From the NCBI GenBank assembly GCA_947378425.1, contig CANCJV010000007.1:33622-97621 (forward strand): a stretch of 64,000 nucleotides of DNA, written 5' to 3'. Below, piece by piece: positions 16,435-25,824 of the stretch. Position 1 is the first letter of the stretch. Every line of letters starts with the position of its first letter. This DNA comes from Synechococcaceae cyanobacterium (GTDB lineage Bacteria; Cyanobacteriota; Cyanobacteriia; PCC-6307; Cyanobiaceae). The position numbers and the translations under genes are program-made. Under the pieces are notes generated by a model, which did no database searches, was not told the DNA's origin, and saw only the letters and a list, made by a program, of their open reading frames with translations.

Positions 16435-18320
16435 GGAAGCAAGTGCTGCCTGGACGCCATTGTGCGCAGGCCGCGTCGCAGCTCGGCATCCGCGCTGCGA
16501 TCAGTGCGCACTTCCACCAGGGCCAGCGGTTGCGCCAGGGCCCAGTCCAGAACCATGGGCAAGTCCTCGGACCGCTCCAGCCGGCGGCCGGGGACGCCAT
16601 AGGCGGCGGCCAGGGCCAGCTGGTCGAGGCGCTGGGGCATGGCGAACAGCCGCTCGAAATCCATGGCCGCCGGCGGCTCGGTGCGGATCGGCAACTGCTC
16701 GAAGATGCCGCCGCCACCGTTCTCGATCAGCACCACGGTCAGCTGTCCGCGCAGCTGGCGCTGCCAGAGCCAGCCATTGGCATCGTGCAGCAGGGCCAGA
16801 TCCCCCGTCACCAGCACCAGCTGCCCATGGGCCTCGGCCAATCCACAGGCCATCGACAGGGTGCCATCGATGCCGGAAGCGCCGCGAAAGCCGTGGATCC
16901 GGCGAGGGGGCGCCGACGGATCGCCGAAGCTCTCCCAGTCCCGAACGGGACTGCTGCTGGCCAGCATCAACGGCAGATCCGCTGGCAACAGCCGGCTCAG
17001 GCTGCGGGCCAGCCACACCTCCCCCAGCCGATCCGGGGCCTCGAGCTGCTGATCCAGCAGCCGCTGCACGGCCGCCTCGGCGCTGCACCAGCGCTGCTGC
17101 AGAGCCAGGCAGGCGGCCGTGGCTTGCCGGCCAGGTTCGAGACCTGGCTGGGCCGCGAGCCAGCGGGCCAGCCCTGCGCTCCACTGCCGCTCCGGCAGCA
17201 CCGTGCCGAGGGGATCGAGGCGACGGGAATCTCCCTGGCTCACCAGCACCTGATCGCCGCCTAGGGCCAGGAGCCATTGCTGCAGGCGACGACTGGCGGG
17301 CAGGGAGCCGAGGCGCAATACCTGGCCAGCGGCCAGATCGGTCGGCGGAGCCGCCAGCAACAAGTCATAGGCCGCCACCAGCGGCCAATCCTCCAGCCCG
17401 CGCAGGCCCGAGAGCGGATCCGCCAGCAGCGGCCAGCCACTGCGCCGCAGCCAGCAGCGCAGGGCCTCCACGTAGGCGGACCAATCGGCCGGATCCCCGC
17501 GCCAGGGGCCCGCCACCACCACTCCGGGACGATCGGGATCGAGGGCGGCTGCGCAGCCGCCTGAATTAGGACCATCGCTGGTGCCAGAGGAGCCTGCACC
17601 CGAGATGTCTGTGCCCAAGGCACCTGCGCTTGCTGGAGCCGGTGCAGCCAGTGGCGCCCGGGGAACCAGGTCCGGCGACGGATCCAGGGTCAGGGCCGCA
17701 AGGGCCGGGCCCCCGATATGGAGCGGCTCCTCAAAGGGGAGATTGAGGTGGACCGCCCCGGCCGGCGCCCCCAGGCCATCGCCGCGGGCCGCCGCCATTG
17801 CCCGAGCCGCCATCCCCTGCAGCTCAGCCACGGTCATCGAGGCCAGACCTTTGCCGGAGCCCAGGCCCACCCAGCGGCAACTGATCGCCAGGAACCCTTC
17901 CTGGGGCACGGATTGATTGGCGCCACAGTTTTTCAGCCGCTCCGGTCGGTCGGCGCTGAGCAGCAGCAGCGGCACGGTGCCGAGGTCCGCCTCCACCGCC
18001 GCCGCCAGCAGCTGGGCCACCGCCGTTCCCGAGGTGGTGATCACCGCCGCCGGCCGGCCCGTGGCCTTGCCATGGCCGAGGGCGAAAAAGGCGGCGGAGC
18101 GTTCATCGATCGCCGTCAGCAGCCGCAAGCCCCCCCGCGCTTCCAGCAGGGCGGCGGCCTGGGCCAGGGGCGCGGAGCGACTGCCGGGGCAGAGCACCAC
18201 CAACTCCAGTTCCCCGCTGGCCAGGGCCGCCAGCAGCCCCAGGGCTGCCCTCACATTGGCGGCGGCTGGATCAGCCGCCTTCGAACCGGGCGACGCTGGC
18301 AGGGGATCGCTCTGGGTCAC
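16431..18320 (-). CDS. menD: 2-succinyl-5-enolpyruvyl-6-hydroxy-3-cyclohexene-1-carboxylate synthase
   Basis: A thiamine-diphosphate enzyme of phylloquinone synthesis that condenses isochorismate with 2-oxoglutarate. About 629 residues from the GTG at 18320; the longer open frame runs into the divergent lepB and is rejected. Visible: the N-terminal [12 protein letters not shown], the domain-III ThDP/Mg segment [20 protein letters not shown] with [14 protein letters not shown], and [14 protein letters not shown] Ser/Gly/Ala-rich insert of about 40 residues (about 17.54-17.67 kb) separates domains I and II and makes it longer than usual. Overlaps menB by four bases. Confidence 0.96.
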   Translation of the reverse strand: MTQSDPLPASPGSKAADPAAANVRAALGLLAALASGELELVVLCPGSRSAPLAQAAALLEARGGLRLLTAIDERSAAFFALGHGKATGRPAAVITTSGTAVAQLLAAAVEADLGTVPLLLLSADRPERLKNCGANQSVPQEGFLAISCRWVGLGSGKGLASMTVAELQGMAARAMAAARGDGLGAPAGAVHLNLPFEEPLHIGGPALAALTLDPSPDLVPRAPLAAPAPASAGALGTDISGAGSSGTSDGPNSGGCAAALDPDRPGVVVAGPWRGDPADWSAYVEALRCWLRRSGWPLLADPLSGLRGLEDWPLVAAYDLLLAAPPTDLAAGQVLRLGSLPASRRLQQWLLALGGDQVLVSQGDSRRLDPLGTVLPERQWSAGLARWLAAQPGLEPGRQATAACLALQQRWCSAEAAVQRLLDQQLEAPDRLGEVWLARSLSRLLPADLPLMLASSSPVRDWESFGDPSAPPRRIHGFRGASGIDGTLSMACGLAEAHGQLVLVTGDLALLHDANGWLWQRQLRGQLTVVLIENGGGGIFEQLPIRTEPPAAMDFERLFAMPQRLDQLALAAAYGVPGRRLERSEDLPMVLDWALAQPLALVEVRTDRSADAELRRGLRTMASRQHLLP

Positions 18321-18396
18321 CGGCGGGGAACCTCGGCTGGTCAGGATGGAGCGATCATCCCTGCTCCGGCTCCCGCCGGCGAGGCCTCCCCAGCCC

Positions 18397-19023
18397 ATGC
18401 CCCCTGAGTCGCCAGCTCCCGTCCCCACCCGTCCCCTGCCTGCCCCCCCCGGCCGCGCCCAGGAGCCAATCAGCCTGATGCAGCAGCTGCGGTCGGTGGC
18501 CCTGTGGCTGCTGCTGGCCCTGCTGCTGCGCTGGATCGTGGTCGAACCGCGCTGGATCCCTTCGGGCTCGATGCTGCCCACCCTGCAGCTGCAGGACCGG
18601 ATCCTGGTGGAAAAAGTGAGACCCCGGTTCCGGCAACCTCTGACGACGGGCACGATCGTGGTCTTTCACCCGCCAGCGGCTCTGCAGGCGGCCGGCTACG
18701 ACCCCGGGGCGGCCCTGATCAAGCGGGTGGTGGCGGTCGCCGGCGATCGGGTCGCCGTCAGCGCCGGCCAGCTGCGCCGCAACGACCTCCCCGTCGAGGA
18801 GAGCTGGAGACGCGAACCGATGGACTACGAGCTGGCGCCGCTGACCGTGCCGGCGGGCCATGTGCTGGTGCTCGGGGACAACCGCAACGCCAGCCTCGAT
18901 TCCCATGTGTGGGGGCCCCTGCCCCTGGAGGATGTCATCGGCACCGCCATCTGGCGCTACTGGCCCCTGGATCGTTTCGGCCCGATTCGGTTCTCCGTCA
19001 ACGTCGTTGCCGAGACGAACTGA
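18397..19023 (+). CDS. lepB: signal peptidase I
   Basis: Membrane-bound serine protease that removes Sec signal peptides. About 208 residues. A single N-terminal transmembrane helix (VALWLLLALLLRWIVV) is followed by the catalytic serine in PSGSMLPTL, the catalytic lysine in ALIKRVVAVAGDRV and the conserved LGDNRNASLDSHVWG box. The start at 18397 is preferred; an ATG at 18478 would keep all motifs but shorten the cytoplasmic tail. Divergent from menD, with under 100 bases between starts. Confidence 0.95.
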   Translation: MPPESPAPVPTRPLPAPPGRAQEPISLMQQLRSVALWLLLALLLRWIVVEPRWIPSGSMLPTLQLQDRILVEKVRPRFRQPLTTGTIVVFHPPAALQAAGYDPGAALIKRVVAVAGDRVAVSAGQLRRNDLPVEESWRREPMDYELAPLTVPAGHVLVLGDNRNASLDSHVWGPLPLEDVIGTAIWRYWPLDRFGPIRFSVNVVAETN

Positions 19024-19088
19024 AGCAGCTGCGTTAAGGTTTACTGCGTGTCGCGAGGCACACTCGTCGACCTGCTGGGGAGATCCAC

Positions 19089-19448
19089 ATGTTCAACCCG
19101 GAGTTCCTGACGAGCGACAACGAGGCGATCAGCGGCAATTCGCTGATCCAGTACCTCCAGGACCAGTCCCCGGATGTGTTGCAGCGGGTGGCCCGTTCGG
19201 CCAGCGGCGACATCCAGGACATCATTCGCCACAACGTCCAAGGCCTGTTGGGCATGCTCCCCGGCGAACAGTTTGAGGTGAAGATCCAGGCCAGCCGCGA
19301 CAGCCTGGCCGGCCTGCTGGCCTCGGCGATGATGACGGGTTACTTCCTGCGCCAGATGGAACAGCGCATGGAGCTGGAAACCACCCTGCTGGGGAGTGGC
19401 GGCCTCGGTGACGGTGCCAACGACGACCCGGGCGAGCTCCACCTCTGA
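19089..19448 (+). CDS. DUF760 protein
   Basis: A 119-residue protein of the DUF760 family, found in cyanobacteria and plastids. It has the characteristic segments SLIQYLQDQSPDVLQRVARS, then HNVQGLLGMLPGEQFEV and ASAMMTGYFLRQMEQRMELE. No signal peptide. A GGGGAG ribosome site lies upstream of the ATG at suitable spacing. In plants DUF760 members bind chloroplast RNA or proteases, but no function is known for the cyanobacterial form. It follows lepB by 65 bases in the same direction, so it may share its transcript. Confidence 0.88.
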   Translation: MFNPEFLTSDNEAISGNSLIQYLQDQSPDVLQRVARSASGDIQDIIRHNVQGLLGMLPGEQFEVKIQASRDSLAGLLASAMMTGYFLRQMEQRMELETTLLGSGGLGDGANDDPGELHL

Positions 19449-19862
19449 GCGACACCGGCCCTGATCCCGGCAGCTCCGTGCTCCACCCAGGCTCCGGACC
19501 AGGATTCGAACCCCGACGCCGCGGTGGCCTCTCCGTCGAGCTGCTCGGACGCCCGAGCTGAGCTCAGAACGCGGCAGCCACGAGTTGCTCTGAACCCCCC
19601 GGTCTTTCGATCCAAGGGTGGTGTCATCCGCCAACGCTGATGGGGGTGCGGCTGTGCAACGACACGCTTCGGTCCGCTCCAGCTGCCGGAATCGGCCGGA
19701 ACAGACAACGCCTGAGTGGTCAACCTCCCGCCGTTGAGCTTCGCCGCGGCGCTCCCCTGCGACCCCCAGCACCCGGCTGCGGCTGTCCCTGGACAGAGAT
19801 CTCCTGGATCGACCCTGCCACCGCAGCGCCGAGCTCCTCCGGCGGCCGCGGGGGGACCCAGC
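19449..19862. other. 414-base gap without recognised content
   Basis: No open frame here has a protein-like composition. A sequence around 19500 resembles a tRNA T-arm in reverse orientation but lacks a pairing acceptor stem. No terminator hairpin with a T-run was found for either convergent neighbour. Confidence 0.5.
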
Positions 19863-21062
19863 TCAGCCGCGCCCCGGCGGTGGCGAAGCCAGCTCCGGGG
19901 GCTCGCTCGGCACCAGGCCGTAGCGCAGCAGGGTCCGATCGATTCCGGCCAGAAAGGCCCAGTTCCCCTCACTCGGCGCCCAGGGCCTGGCCTCCAGCTC
20001 GCTCGCCAGGGCCTCCAGCTGGGCGCTCGAACAGGCCACCGGGGCTTCGTAGTGGGCCGGAATCAGCCAGGCCAGATCCTCCAGGCTGGCCAGCTGCCGC
20101 AACCAGGCCACCAGGGCAGGCCTGGCCCTGGGGAACACGAGCCGCTCCAACACGGCGGCCACCTGGATGCGGGGAGGCCCCGCTGGCAGCAAGGCCTCCA
20201 CATCCGCCTGCCAGTCACCGCGCCAGCGGAAGGGGTAGAGGCCGAAGTGGGCGCGGCTGTGGCGGCAACCCGGCGCCAGGCTGGTGAGCAGCATCTCCTT
20301 CAGAGAGGCCACATCGAGGGGGGCCGGTCTTAGATAATTGGCAAACAGCACCAGCCGCTGCCAGCCGCGGCGGCGCCGCTCCTCACTGTCGAGCAGCGGT
20401 TCATCGCCCCGGTCGCGGGCGTGGAACAGCAACGGCGTCGGATCGTCATCGAACAACGGCGGCGGCTCCGAAGACATCGCCACCAGGGCATCGGTGAGCA
20501 GCAGGGCACCGGTGGCCTGATCGAAGCAGCCGTATTCGAGGAAGGTACCCAGGCCCAGATTCAGCGGCCCCAGGGGCAGCCAGCGCAACTGGTCCGCATG
20601 GGGCAGGCCGTCCTGGCCGAGCACCCTGGTGCGGCCGGCCGGGAAGCCCAGCAGGCGCGGCGGCAGGGACACCGGGAAGCTCCACTGGTGCGGCGTGATC
20701 CAGACCTCGGCTTCGGGAAAGGCCCTGGCCATGGCCGGCACCGGTAGCTTGTGCTCCAGGCCCGAGGCCGTCGGCAGCACGATCGTGCGCACCGGGCCAT
20801 GCAGGGCCACGAGCTGCCGCAACTGCTGCCGCACCTCGGCGGTCACCGCCACTGGGGCGTAGAGCATCAGGCCATCGGCCACCTTGAGCACGGTCATGCG
20901 GATCGGCACCGCCACGTACCAGACCCCCTGCAGCTGTTCGAAACTCCAGACCCTGCCGGGCAGCAACTCCCGCACCAGGGTGCGGCGGCGGCCATAGGGA
21001 TAGAGGGGTAACAGGGGCCACCAGGGCCAGCGCTGGTCCAGGGACGTCGAGTCCACGCTCAT
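19863..21062 (-). CDS. DUF4336 family protein
   Basis: A 399-residue protein matching the cyanobacterial/plant DUF4336 family, thought to have a degenerate metallo-beta-lactamase fold. Segments visible: WPLLPLYPYGRRRTLVREL, MTVLKVADGLMLYAPVA, IVLPTASGLEHKLPVPAMAR, PEAEVWITPHQWSFPVS and FLEYGCFDQATGALLLTDAL. The metal-binding HxHxDH motif of true hydrolases is absent, so catalysis by that mechanism is unlikely. No signal peptide or membrane segment. Start at the ATG at 21062. Confidence 0.82.
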   Translation of the reverse strand: MSVDSTSLDQRWPWWPLLPLYPYGRRRTLVRELLPGRVWSFEQLQGVWYVAVPIRMTVLKVADGLMLYAPVAVTAEVRQQLRQLVALHGPVRTIVLPTASGLEHKLPVPAMARAFPEAEVWITPHQWSFPVSLPPRLLGFPAGRTRVLGQDGLPHADQLRWLPLGPLNLGLGTFLEYGCFDQATGALLLTDALVAMSSEPPPLFDDDPTPLLFHARDRGDEPLLDSEERRRRGWQRLVLFANYLRPAPLDVASLKEMLLTSLAPGCRHSRAHFGLYPFRWRGDWQADVEALLPAGPPRIQVAAVLERLVFPRARPALVAWLRQLASLEDLAWLIPAHYEAPVACSSAQLEALASELEARPWAPSEGNWAFLAGIDRTLLRYGLVPSEPPELASPPPGRG

Positions 21063-21437
21063 GGCGCCGATGCGGCGGGATGGCGGCTGCCGGCGGGCCG
21101 CATGGACGCCAGCTCCTGCAAGGGGCCTGCGGCCTGGTGAGCGGCCGTGGCCGCCCGAGACAGCAGGCCGAGCTGGGGGACCAGAGCGAGCCTCTGGTTC
21201 ATGACGCGCCGCTGACCGCCCACATGGCCCCTTGAATCAGCAGATCGGCGAACAGGTTATGGCCGCGGTCCAACGAGCGGCGCCGTGTCGGCAGCAGAAC
21301 CAGGCCCGAATCGGGCCCGTCGATCTCCCGCCGACTCCCGGCCATTGCCCGCACCCCCTGTCCCCCAAGGCCAGGGACATGGTCAAGGGGGGCTGGCCCA
21401 GGGCCTTCCCTAGCGTTGCCATGCCCGACTGGCCCCT
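21063..21437. other. 375-base gap between DUF4336 and the Nramp gene
   Basis: This is the divergent upstream region of both neighbours, so it should hold their promoters. I could not mark clear -10/-35 pairs. A minus-strand frame ending at 21199 encodes a plausible-looking tail (SLDRGHNLFADLLIQGAM) but has no good start, so it is not called. Confidence 0.4.
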
Positions 21438-22766
21438 GTGCCCTTGCCCGCAAGACCCCCAGTGGACGCACCGAGCCCGTCCCGGGCTGTTTCCGTCTGG
21501 ATTCCGGCCCAGGGCTCGGGCCTGACCACCTTCCTGCGGGTGCTGGGCCCCGGCTATCTGGTGGCCGTCGGCTACATGGACCCGGGCAACTGGGCCACCG
21601 ATCTGGCCGCCGGGTCCAGCTACGGCTTTCAACTGCTCTGGGTGGTGGCCGTTTCCAGCCTGATGGCGATGCTGCTGCAATCGCTCTGCTGCCGCCTGGG
21701 CATCGCATCCGGCCTCGATCTGGCCCAGGCCTGCGCCAAGGTGTTGCCCGGATCCCTGCGCCTGCCCCTGTGGCTGCTCGCCGAGCTGGCGATCGTGGCC
21801 TGCGACATCGCCGAGTTGGTCGGCAGTGCCATTGCCCTGCATCTGCTGTTGGGGCTGCCCTTGCCCTGGGGCGTGGCCCTGACAGCCCTGGATACGCTCC
21901 TGCTGCTGTTGCTGCAGCAATGGGGCGTCAGGCGGCTGGAGGCGGTGGTGATCGCCCTGGTGGTTCTGATCGGCGCCTGCTTTGCCGTGGAGCTGATCTT
22001 GTTGCAGCCGCCCTGGGGAGAGGTGGCCCAGGGGTTCATCCCCCAGCTCGACAGCTTCGGTGACGGCCGCAGGCTGTTTCTGGCGGCGGGGATTCTCGGC
22101 GCCACCGTGATGCCCCACAACCTCTATCTTCATTCCGCCCTGGTCAAGACCCGGCGTTGGGAAGGGGAGCAGCAGGCGCGCCACCAGGCCCTGTGGTTCA
22201 GCACTCTCGACACCATGGTGGCCCTGGCCCTGGCCTTCATCGTCAATGCGGCGATCCTGGTGCTGGCCGGCGGCAGCTTTCATGGACGCTCAGGAGCGCC
22301 TGTTGCTGACCTGAGCCAGGCGTATCACCTGCTCACGCCGATTCTGGGCACCTCGATCGCCAGCCTCTTATTTGGCGTGGCCCTGCTGGCTGCCGGCCAG
22401 AGCTCCACGCTCACGGCCACGATGGCGGGCCAGGTGGTGATGGAAGGGTTTCTGCAGATCAGGTTGCCGCCCTGGCTACGGCGCCTGCTGACCCGCTCCC
22501 TTGCCTTGATTCCAGCCATGGTCACGGTGATCCTGCTGGGGGATCAGGGCATCAATCAGCTGCTGGTGCTCAGCCAGGTGTTGCTCAGCCTGCAACTGCC
22601 CTTTGCCGCCATCCCGCTCGTCTGGCTCTGTGGTCGACCGGAGCTGATGGGCGATCTGGTGGCACCACGCTATCTGCAGGCTCTCGGCTGGAGCTGTGCA
22701 GCCGTGATCGTGGTGATCAACGCTGGCCTGATCCTTTCCAGCGCAGCAGCCTGGCTGCAGGGCTGA
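21438..22766 (+). CDS. mntH: Nramp-family divalent metal transporter
   Basis: Proton-coupled importer of Mn(II)/Fe(II). About 442 residues with roughly eleven hydrophobic helices. The metal-site motif of helix 1 is YMDPGNWATD (residues 46-55), and helix 6 carries MPHNLYLHSALV; both are diagnostic. The start is a GTG at 21438; a GTG at 21462 is also possible. In a photosynthetic cell the likely role is Mn supply for the photosystem II oxygen-evolving centre, and it happens to lie beside psbA, convergently. Confidence 0.92.
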   Translation: MPLPARPPVDAPSPSRAVSVWIPAQGSGLTTFLRVLGPGYLVAVGYMDPGNWATDLAAGSSYGFQLLWVVAVSSLMAMLLQSLCCRLGIASGLDLAQACAKVLPGSLRLPLWLLAELAIVACDIAELVGSAIALHLLLGLPLPWGVALTALDTLLLLLLQQWGVRRLEAVVIALVVLIGACFAVELILLQPPWGEVAQGFIPQLDSFGDGRRLFLAAGILGATVMPHNLYLHSALVKTRRWEGEQQARHQALWFSTLDTMVALALAFIVNAAILVLAGGSFHGRSGAPVADLSQAYHLLTPILGTSIASLLFGVALLAAGQSSTLTATMAGQVVMEGFLQIRLPPWLRRLLTRSLALIPAMVTVILLGDQGINQLLVLSQVLLSLQLPFAAIPLVWLCGRPELMGDLVAPRYLQALGWSCAAVIVVINAGLILSSAAAWLQG

Positions 22767-22910
22767 GCCATCGGGGTCGCTTCAACCCTGGTGTGCGCGC
22801 CGGCCGACGCTCCCTCCTGAGAGCTGCCGGCGCTGACAACGAGCTGCCCCATTGCCGGCAGCCATGAGCCGGCTGGCTTCGGCGCCGTAAAGAACCACCC
22901 GATCGCCATG

Positions 22911-22936
22911 AAAAAGCCCCCTGCAGCGAGGGGGCT
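22911..22936 (-). terminator. Rho-independent terminator of psbA
   Basis: On the minus strand a GC-rich stem (AGCCCC / GGGGCT, with a loop of about nine bases) is followed directly by TTTTT. It lies 60 bases past the psbA stop. A textbook intrinsic terminator. Confidence 0.9.
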
Positions 22937-22995
22937 CTGGGACTGAACTCTCTCTCCACCTCTGGAGCCTCGGGGCTCCGTGGGCTGAAGCTGAT

Positions 22996-24072
22996 TCAGC
23001 CGATCACAGGAGCGCTCAGGGCCACAGGGGTGCTGCCAACGCTGGCCAGATCAAGGGGGAAGTTGTGAGCATTGCGCTCGTGCATCACCTCGATGCCCAG
23101 ATTGGCCCGGTTGATCAGATCGGCCCAGGTGGGCAGCACCCTGCCCTGGGCATCAAGGATCGACTGGTTGAAATTGAAACCGTTGAGATTGAAGGCCATG
23201 GTGCTGATGCCCATGGAGGTGAACCAGATGCCGACCACCGGCCAGCCGGCCAGGAAGAAGTGCAGGCTGCGGCTGTTGTTGAAGGAGGCGTACTGGAAGA
23301 TCAGGCGACCGAAGTAACCGTGGGCAGCGACGATGTTGTAGGTCTCCTCTTCCTGACCGAACTTGTAACCGTAGTTCTGGGACTCGGTCTCCGTGGTTTC
23401 ACGCACCAAGGAACTGGTCACCAGCGAGCCGTGCATGGCGGAGAACAGGCTGCCGCCGAAGACACCTGCCACACCCAGCATGTGGAAGGGGTGCATCAGG
23501 ATGTTGTGCTCGGCCTGGAACACCAGCATGAAGTTGAAGGTGCCGGAGATGCCGAGCGGCATGCCATCGGAGAAGGAACCCTGACCGAAGGGATAGATCA
23601 GGAAGACGGCGAAGGCGGCCGAAAGCGGGGCGCTGTAGGCCACGCAGATCCAGGGGCGCATGCCAAGCCGGTAGGAGAGTTCCCACTGGCGGCCCATGTA
23701 GGCGGAGATGCCGATGAGGAAGTGGAACACCACCAGTTGATAGGGCCCGCCGTTGTACAGCCATTCATCGAGGCTGGCGGCATCCCAGACGGGATAGAAG
23801 TGCAGGCCGATGGCGTTGCTGGAGGGAATGACAGCGCCGGAAATGATGTTGTTGCCGTAGAGCAGGCTGCCGGCCACGGGCTCACGGATGCCGTCGATGT
23901 CGACGGGGGGGGCGGCGATGAAGGCCACAATGAAGCAGATGGTGGCCGCCAGCAGACAGGGGATCATCAGCACACCAAACCAGCCGATGTACAGCCGGTT
24001 GTTGGTGGACGAGACCCACTGGCAGAAGCTTTCCCAGCTTCCAGCGCGGCCGCTGCGAATGGCAGTGGTCAT
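22996..24072 (-). CDS. psbA: photosystem II reaction-centre protein D1
   Basis: D1 binds P680, pheophytin, the Mn cluster and plastoquinone QB. 358 residues, as in marine Synechococcus (beta-cyanobacteria usually have 360). All key elements are present: [14 protein letters not shown] with the Tyr(Z)-Asp170 region just before it, the QB loop [10 protein letters not shown] with the herbicide-site serine, and the C-terminal [14 protein letters not shown] that ligates the Mn cluster, followed by a short processed tail. The residue equivalent to position 130 is Gln (MGRQWELS), the low-light D1:1 type rather than the Glu of D1:2. Start at the ATG at 24072. Confidence 0.99.
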   Translation of the reverse strand: MTTAIRSGRAGSWESFCQWVSSTNNRLYIGWFGVLMIPCLLAATICFIVAFIAAPPVDIDGIREPVAGSLLYGNNIISGAVIPSSNAIGLHFYPVWDAASLDEWLYNGGPYQLVVFHFLIGISAYMGRQWELSYRLGMRPWICVAYSAPLSAAFAVFLIYPFGQGSFSDGMPLGISGTFNFMLVFQAEHNILMHPFHMLGVAGVFGGSLFSAMHGSLVTSSLVRETTETESQNYGYKFGQEEETYNIVAAHGYFGRLIFQYASFNNSRSLHFFLAGWPVVGIWFTSMGISTMAFNLNGFNFNQSILDAQGRVLPTWADLINRANLGIEVMHERNAHNFPLDLASVGSTPVALSAPVIG

Positions 24073-24210
24073 GGGAAAAGAACGGGGTGTTGAACTGAGG
24101 TAGGCCCTGGCTGGCTGAACCGCACCATGGGCTACTTGATGGTACGGCGAAGTGATGGAAGCGCACGACTCGACAGGCCAACAACGCCGATCGACAAACT
24201 AATTCATGAA

Positions 24211-24240
24211 CTTATACAAAGCAGGATTGGGCAGGATTGG
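24211..24240 (-). promoter_or_regulatory. possible psbA promoter
   Basis: On the minus strand TATAAG (24216 down to 24211) is the best -10-like hexamer upstream of psbA, about 140 bases before the ATG. Directly upstream is a perfect tandem direct repeat of ten bases (GCAGGATTGG twice on the plus strand, 24221-24240). No good -35 hexamer is seen, as is common for cyanobacterial light-regulated promoters. The region also overlaps the last bases before the DUF697-type stop. Confidence 0.3.
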
Positions 24241-24242
24241 CC

Positions 24243-25682
24243 TCAGGCCAGCGCCGACTGTTGTTGCAGCCACAACCTTCCCTGCTGGAGAAAACCGCTC
24301 CAGTCGAGCTTTTCGCCCTCGGCCGCCTGGGCCACCAGCACAGCGGACCGACGGCGGATCTGCTCAAGATCGGGCTGACTCACCCCGCAGGACTCGGCCA
24401 GCACATCCGCCATCGCCCGACCCACCACCCGCGTCAGGTAGGCCGCGCTGAGGGCCTGCATCGCCCCAGCCACCAGCCAGGTGGCGCCATGGAGCTTCAG
24501 CGCCGCCATCAGGGCCTGGCTGCTCCATTCCACCAGGCCCTGGGCCAGGGCTGCGCGCCCCAGTTCCGTGGCGGCGGCCCGCAGCTGCTCCAGGCTCCAG
24601 GGGCAGTCCCAGAGTCGGGCCATCTCCTGCAGCATCAGGCCATTGGCGATGGCCAGCACCACCAGATCAACGCTGGGCAGCGGTGAGGCCACAACACCAG
24701 CGGCCACGATCCACTGGGTTCGCTGCTGCAACCCCTGCAACTCGCGACGCCGCAGCAGCTCTAGCTCGGCCTGCCAGCGCCCGTGCATCTGCTCAAAACT
24801 GCGCAGGGCCGTGGTGCCCCGCAGCCCCTGACTCCGGCGCGCCAGCCACTGGGACAGCGGCTCAAGGACCGGCGCCAGGGTGGTCTCCGTGCCATCCCAG
24901 AGGAGCACCTGGCTGGATTCCATGGCCGACCACTGGCTGCTGAGGTCCTCCAGCAGGGCGGCGCGATCGTGCGGCACTGGCGCCTGGATCAGCAACCAGA
25001 TCGGCTGGCTGTTGGCTCGTGACTGGCTGTTGCCCTGGGACTGCAACCAGAGCAGATCGGCGGCCGTCAGGGGCCAGTGCAGATGGAACAGCAGGCCATC
25101 AGCGCGCTCCAGGGCCAGGGGCCAGCGCCAATCGGAACTCCTGCTGGGCAGGGGCTCCGCCCAGTGCAGGCTGAGAGGGCGGTGGCCGCGGAGGGCCTCG
25201 GCAAAACGGGGCTGCAGCTCGACAATGGGCAGGCGGCAACCGGCCAGGGCCAGGGCCAGCTCCTGGCGCTCCAGGGTGGCGCGCAAGGTCGTCAGCTCGT
25301 CCCGGCGCCGCTGTTGGCCTGGGCCATCATCGGGATCCAGGCGCTCGAATTGGCTGATCACCGCGTCGCAGCGCTCGATCCAGCCGGCGAGGTCGACAGG
25401 CAGCAGAGGCACGGGCCGCCGTCGCCGCGACAGCAGCCACCAGCCGCCGGCCAGGGCGCCGATGCCGAGCCACGATCCGCCCTCGAGATGCAGCAGATGG
25501 CCGACGGCCTCGCTGGCGACCAGGGCGGCTCCCCCCAGCACGATCGGGCGGCGCCAGAGGGGAGGGGCTGCGCCCGCGAATCCGGCTGCGCCGGCTGAAC
25601 CAGCGGCGCCCGGGGAAACAGCAGTGCCATCGCCGGGGGCCTGGCGGGCCCCAGGGCCGAGAGTGATATGCGAGCGGGTCAC
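24243..25682 (-). CDS. DUF697 (YcjF)-type membrane-associated protein
   Basis: A 479-residue protein. The C-terminal third (about residues 300-445) resembles the DUF697 domain: VAAGVVASPLPSVDLVVLAI, then MLQEMARLWDCPWSLEQLRA and TWLVAGAMQALSAAYLTRVV. Two hydrophobic segments near residues 50-85 follow an Ala/Gly-rich N-terminus. DUF697 is usually fused to or encoded with an Era-like GTPase, but no G1 P-loop, G3 DxxG or G4 NKxD motif is visible in the middle region, so the GTPase part is absent or degenerate. It reads towards psbA and ends where the psbA promoter begins. Confidence 0.72.
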   Translation of the reverse strand: MTRSHITLGPGARQAPGDGTAVSPGAAGSAGAAGFAGAAPPLWRRPIVLGGAALVASEAVGHLLHLEGGSWLGIGALAGGWWLLSRRRRPVPLLPVDLAGWIERCDAVISQFERLDPDDGPGQQRRRDELTTLRATLERQELALALAGCRLPIVELQPRFAEALRGHRPLSLHWAEPLPSRSSDWRWPLALERADGLLFHLHWPLTAADLLWLQSQGNSQSRANSQPIWLLIQAPVPHDRAALLEDLSSQWSAMESSQVLLWDGTETTLAPVLEPLSQWLARRSQGLRGTTALRSFEQMHGRWQAELELLRRRELQGLQQRTQWIVAAGVVASPLPSVDLVVLAIANGLMLQEMARLWDCPWSLEQLRAAATELGRAALAQGLVEWSSQALMAALKLHGATWLVAGAMQALSAAYLTRVVGRAMADVLAESCGVSQPDLEQIRRRSAVLVAQAAEGEKLDWSGFLQQGRLWLQQQSALA

Positions 25683-25824
25683 GGGGGCGGCCGGTGGCTG
25701 AGCTTCTTTAGCTCAGATGATGGGAGTGAACCCCAGGCTCTGCCAAGGGCGACACCATCCGCCATCGCCCCGAGCCCATAGCCTGTCCAGGTGTGCGGCG
25801 TCATCCCGAGAGGGGCAAGGCTCG

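Noticed and set aside
19490..19570. Possible tRNA on the minus strand (T-arm-like GGTTCGAATCC)
   Set aside because: No matching acceptor stem, no D-arm or anticodon arm; four of five T-stem pairs only. Chance match.
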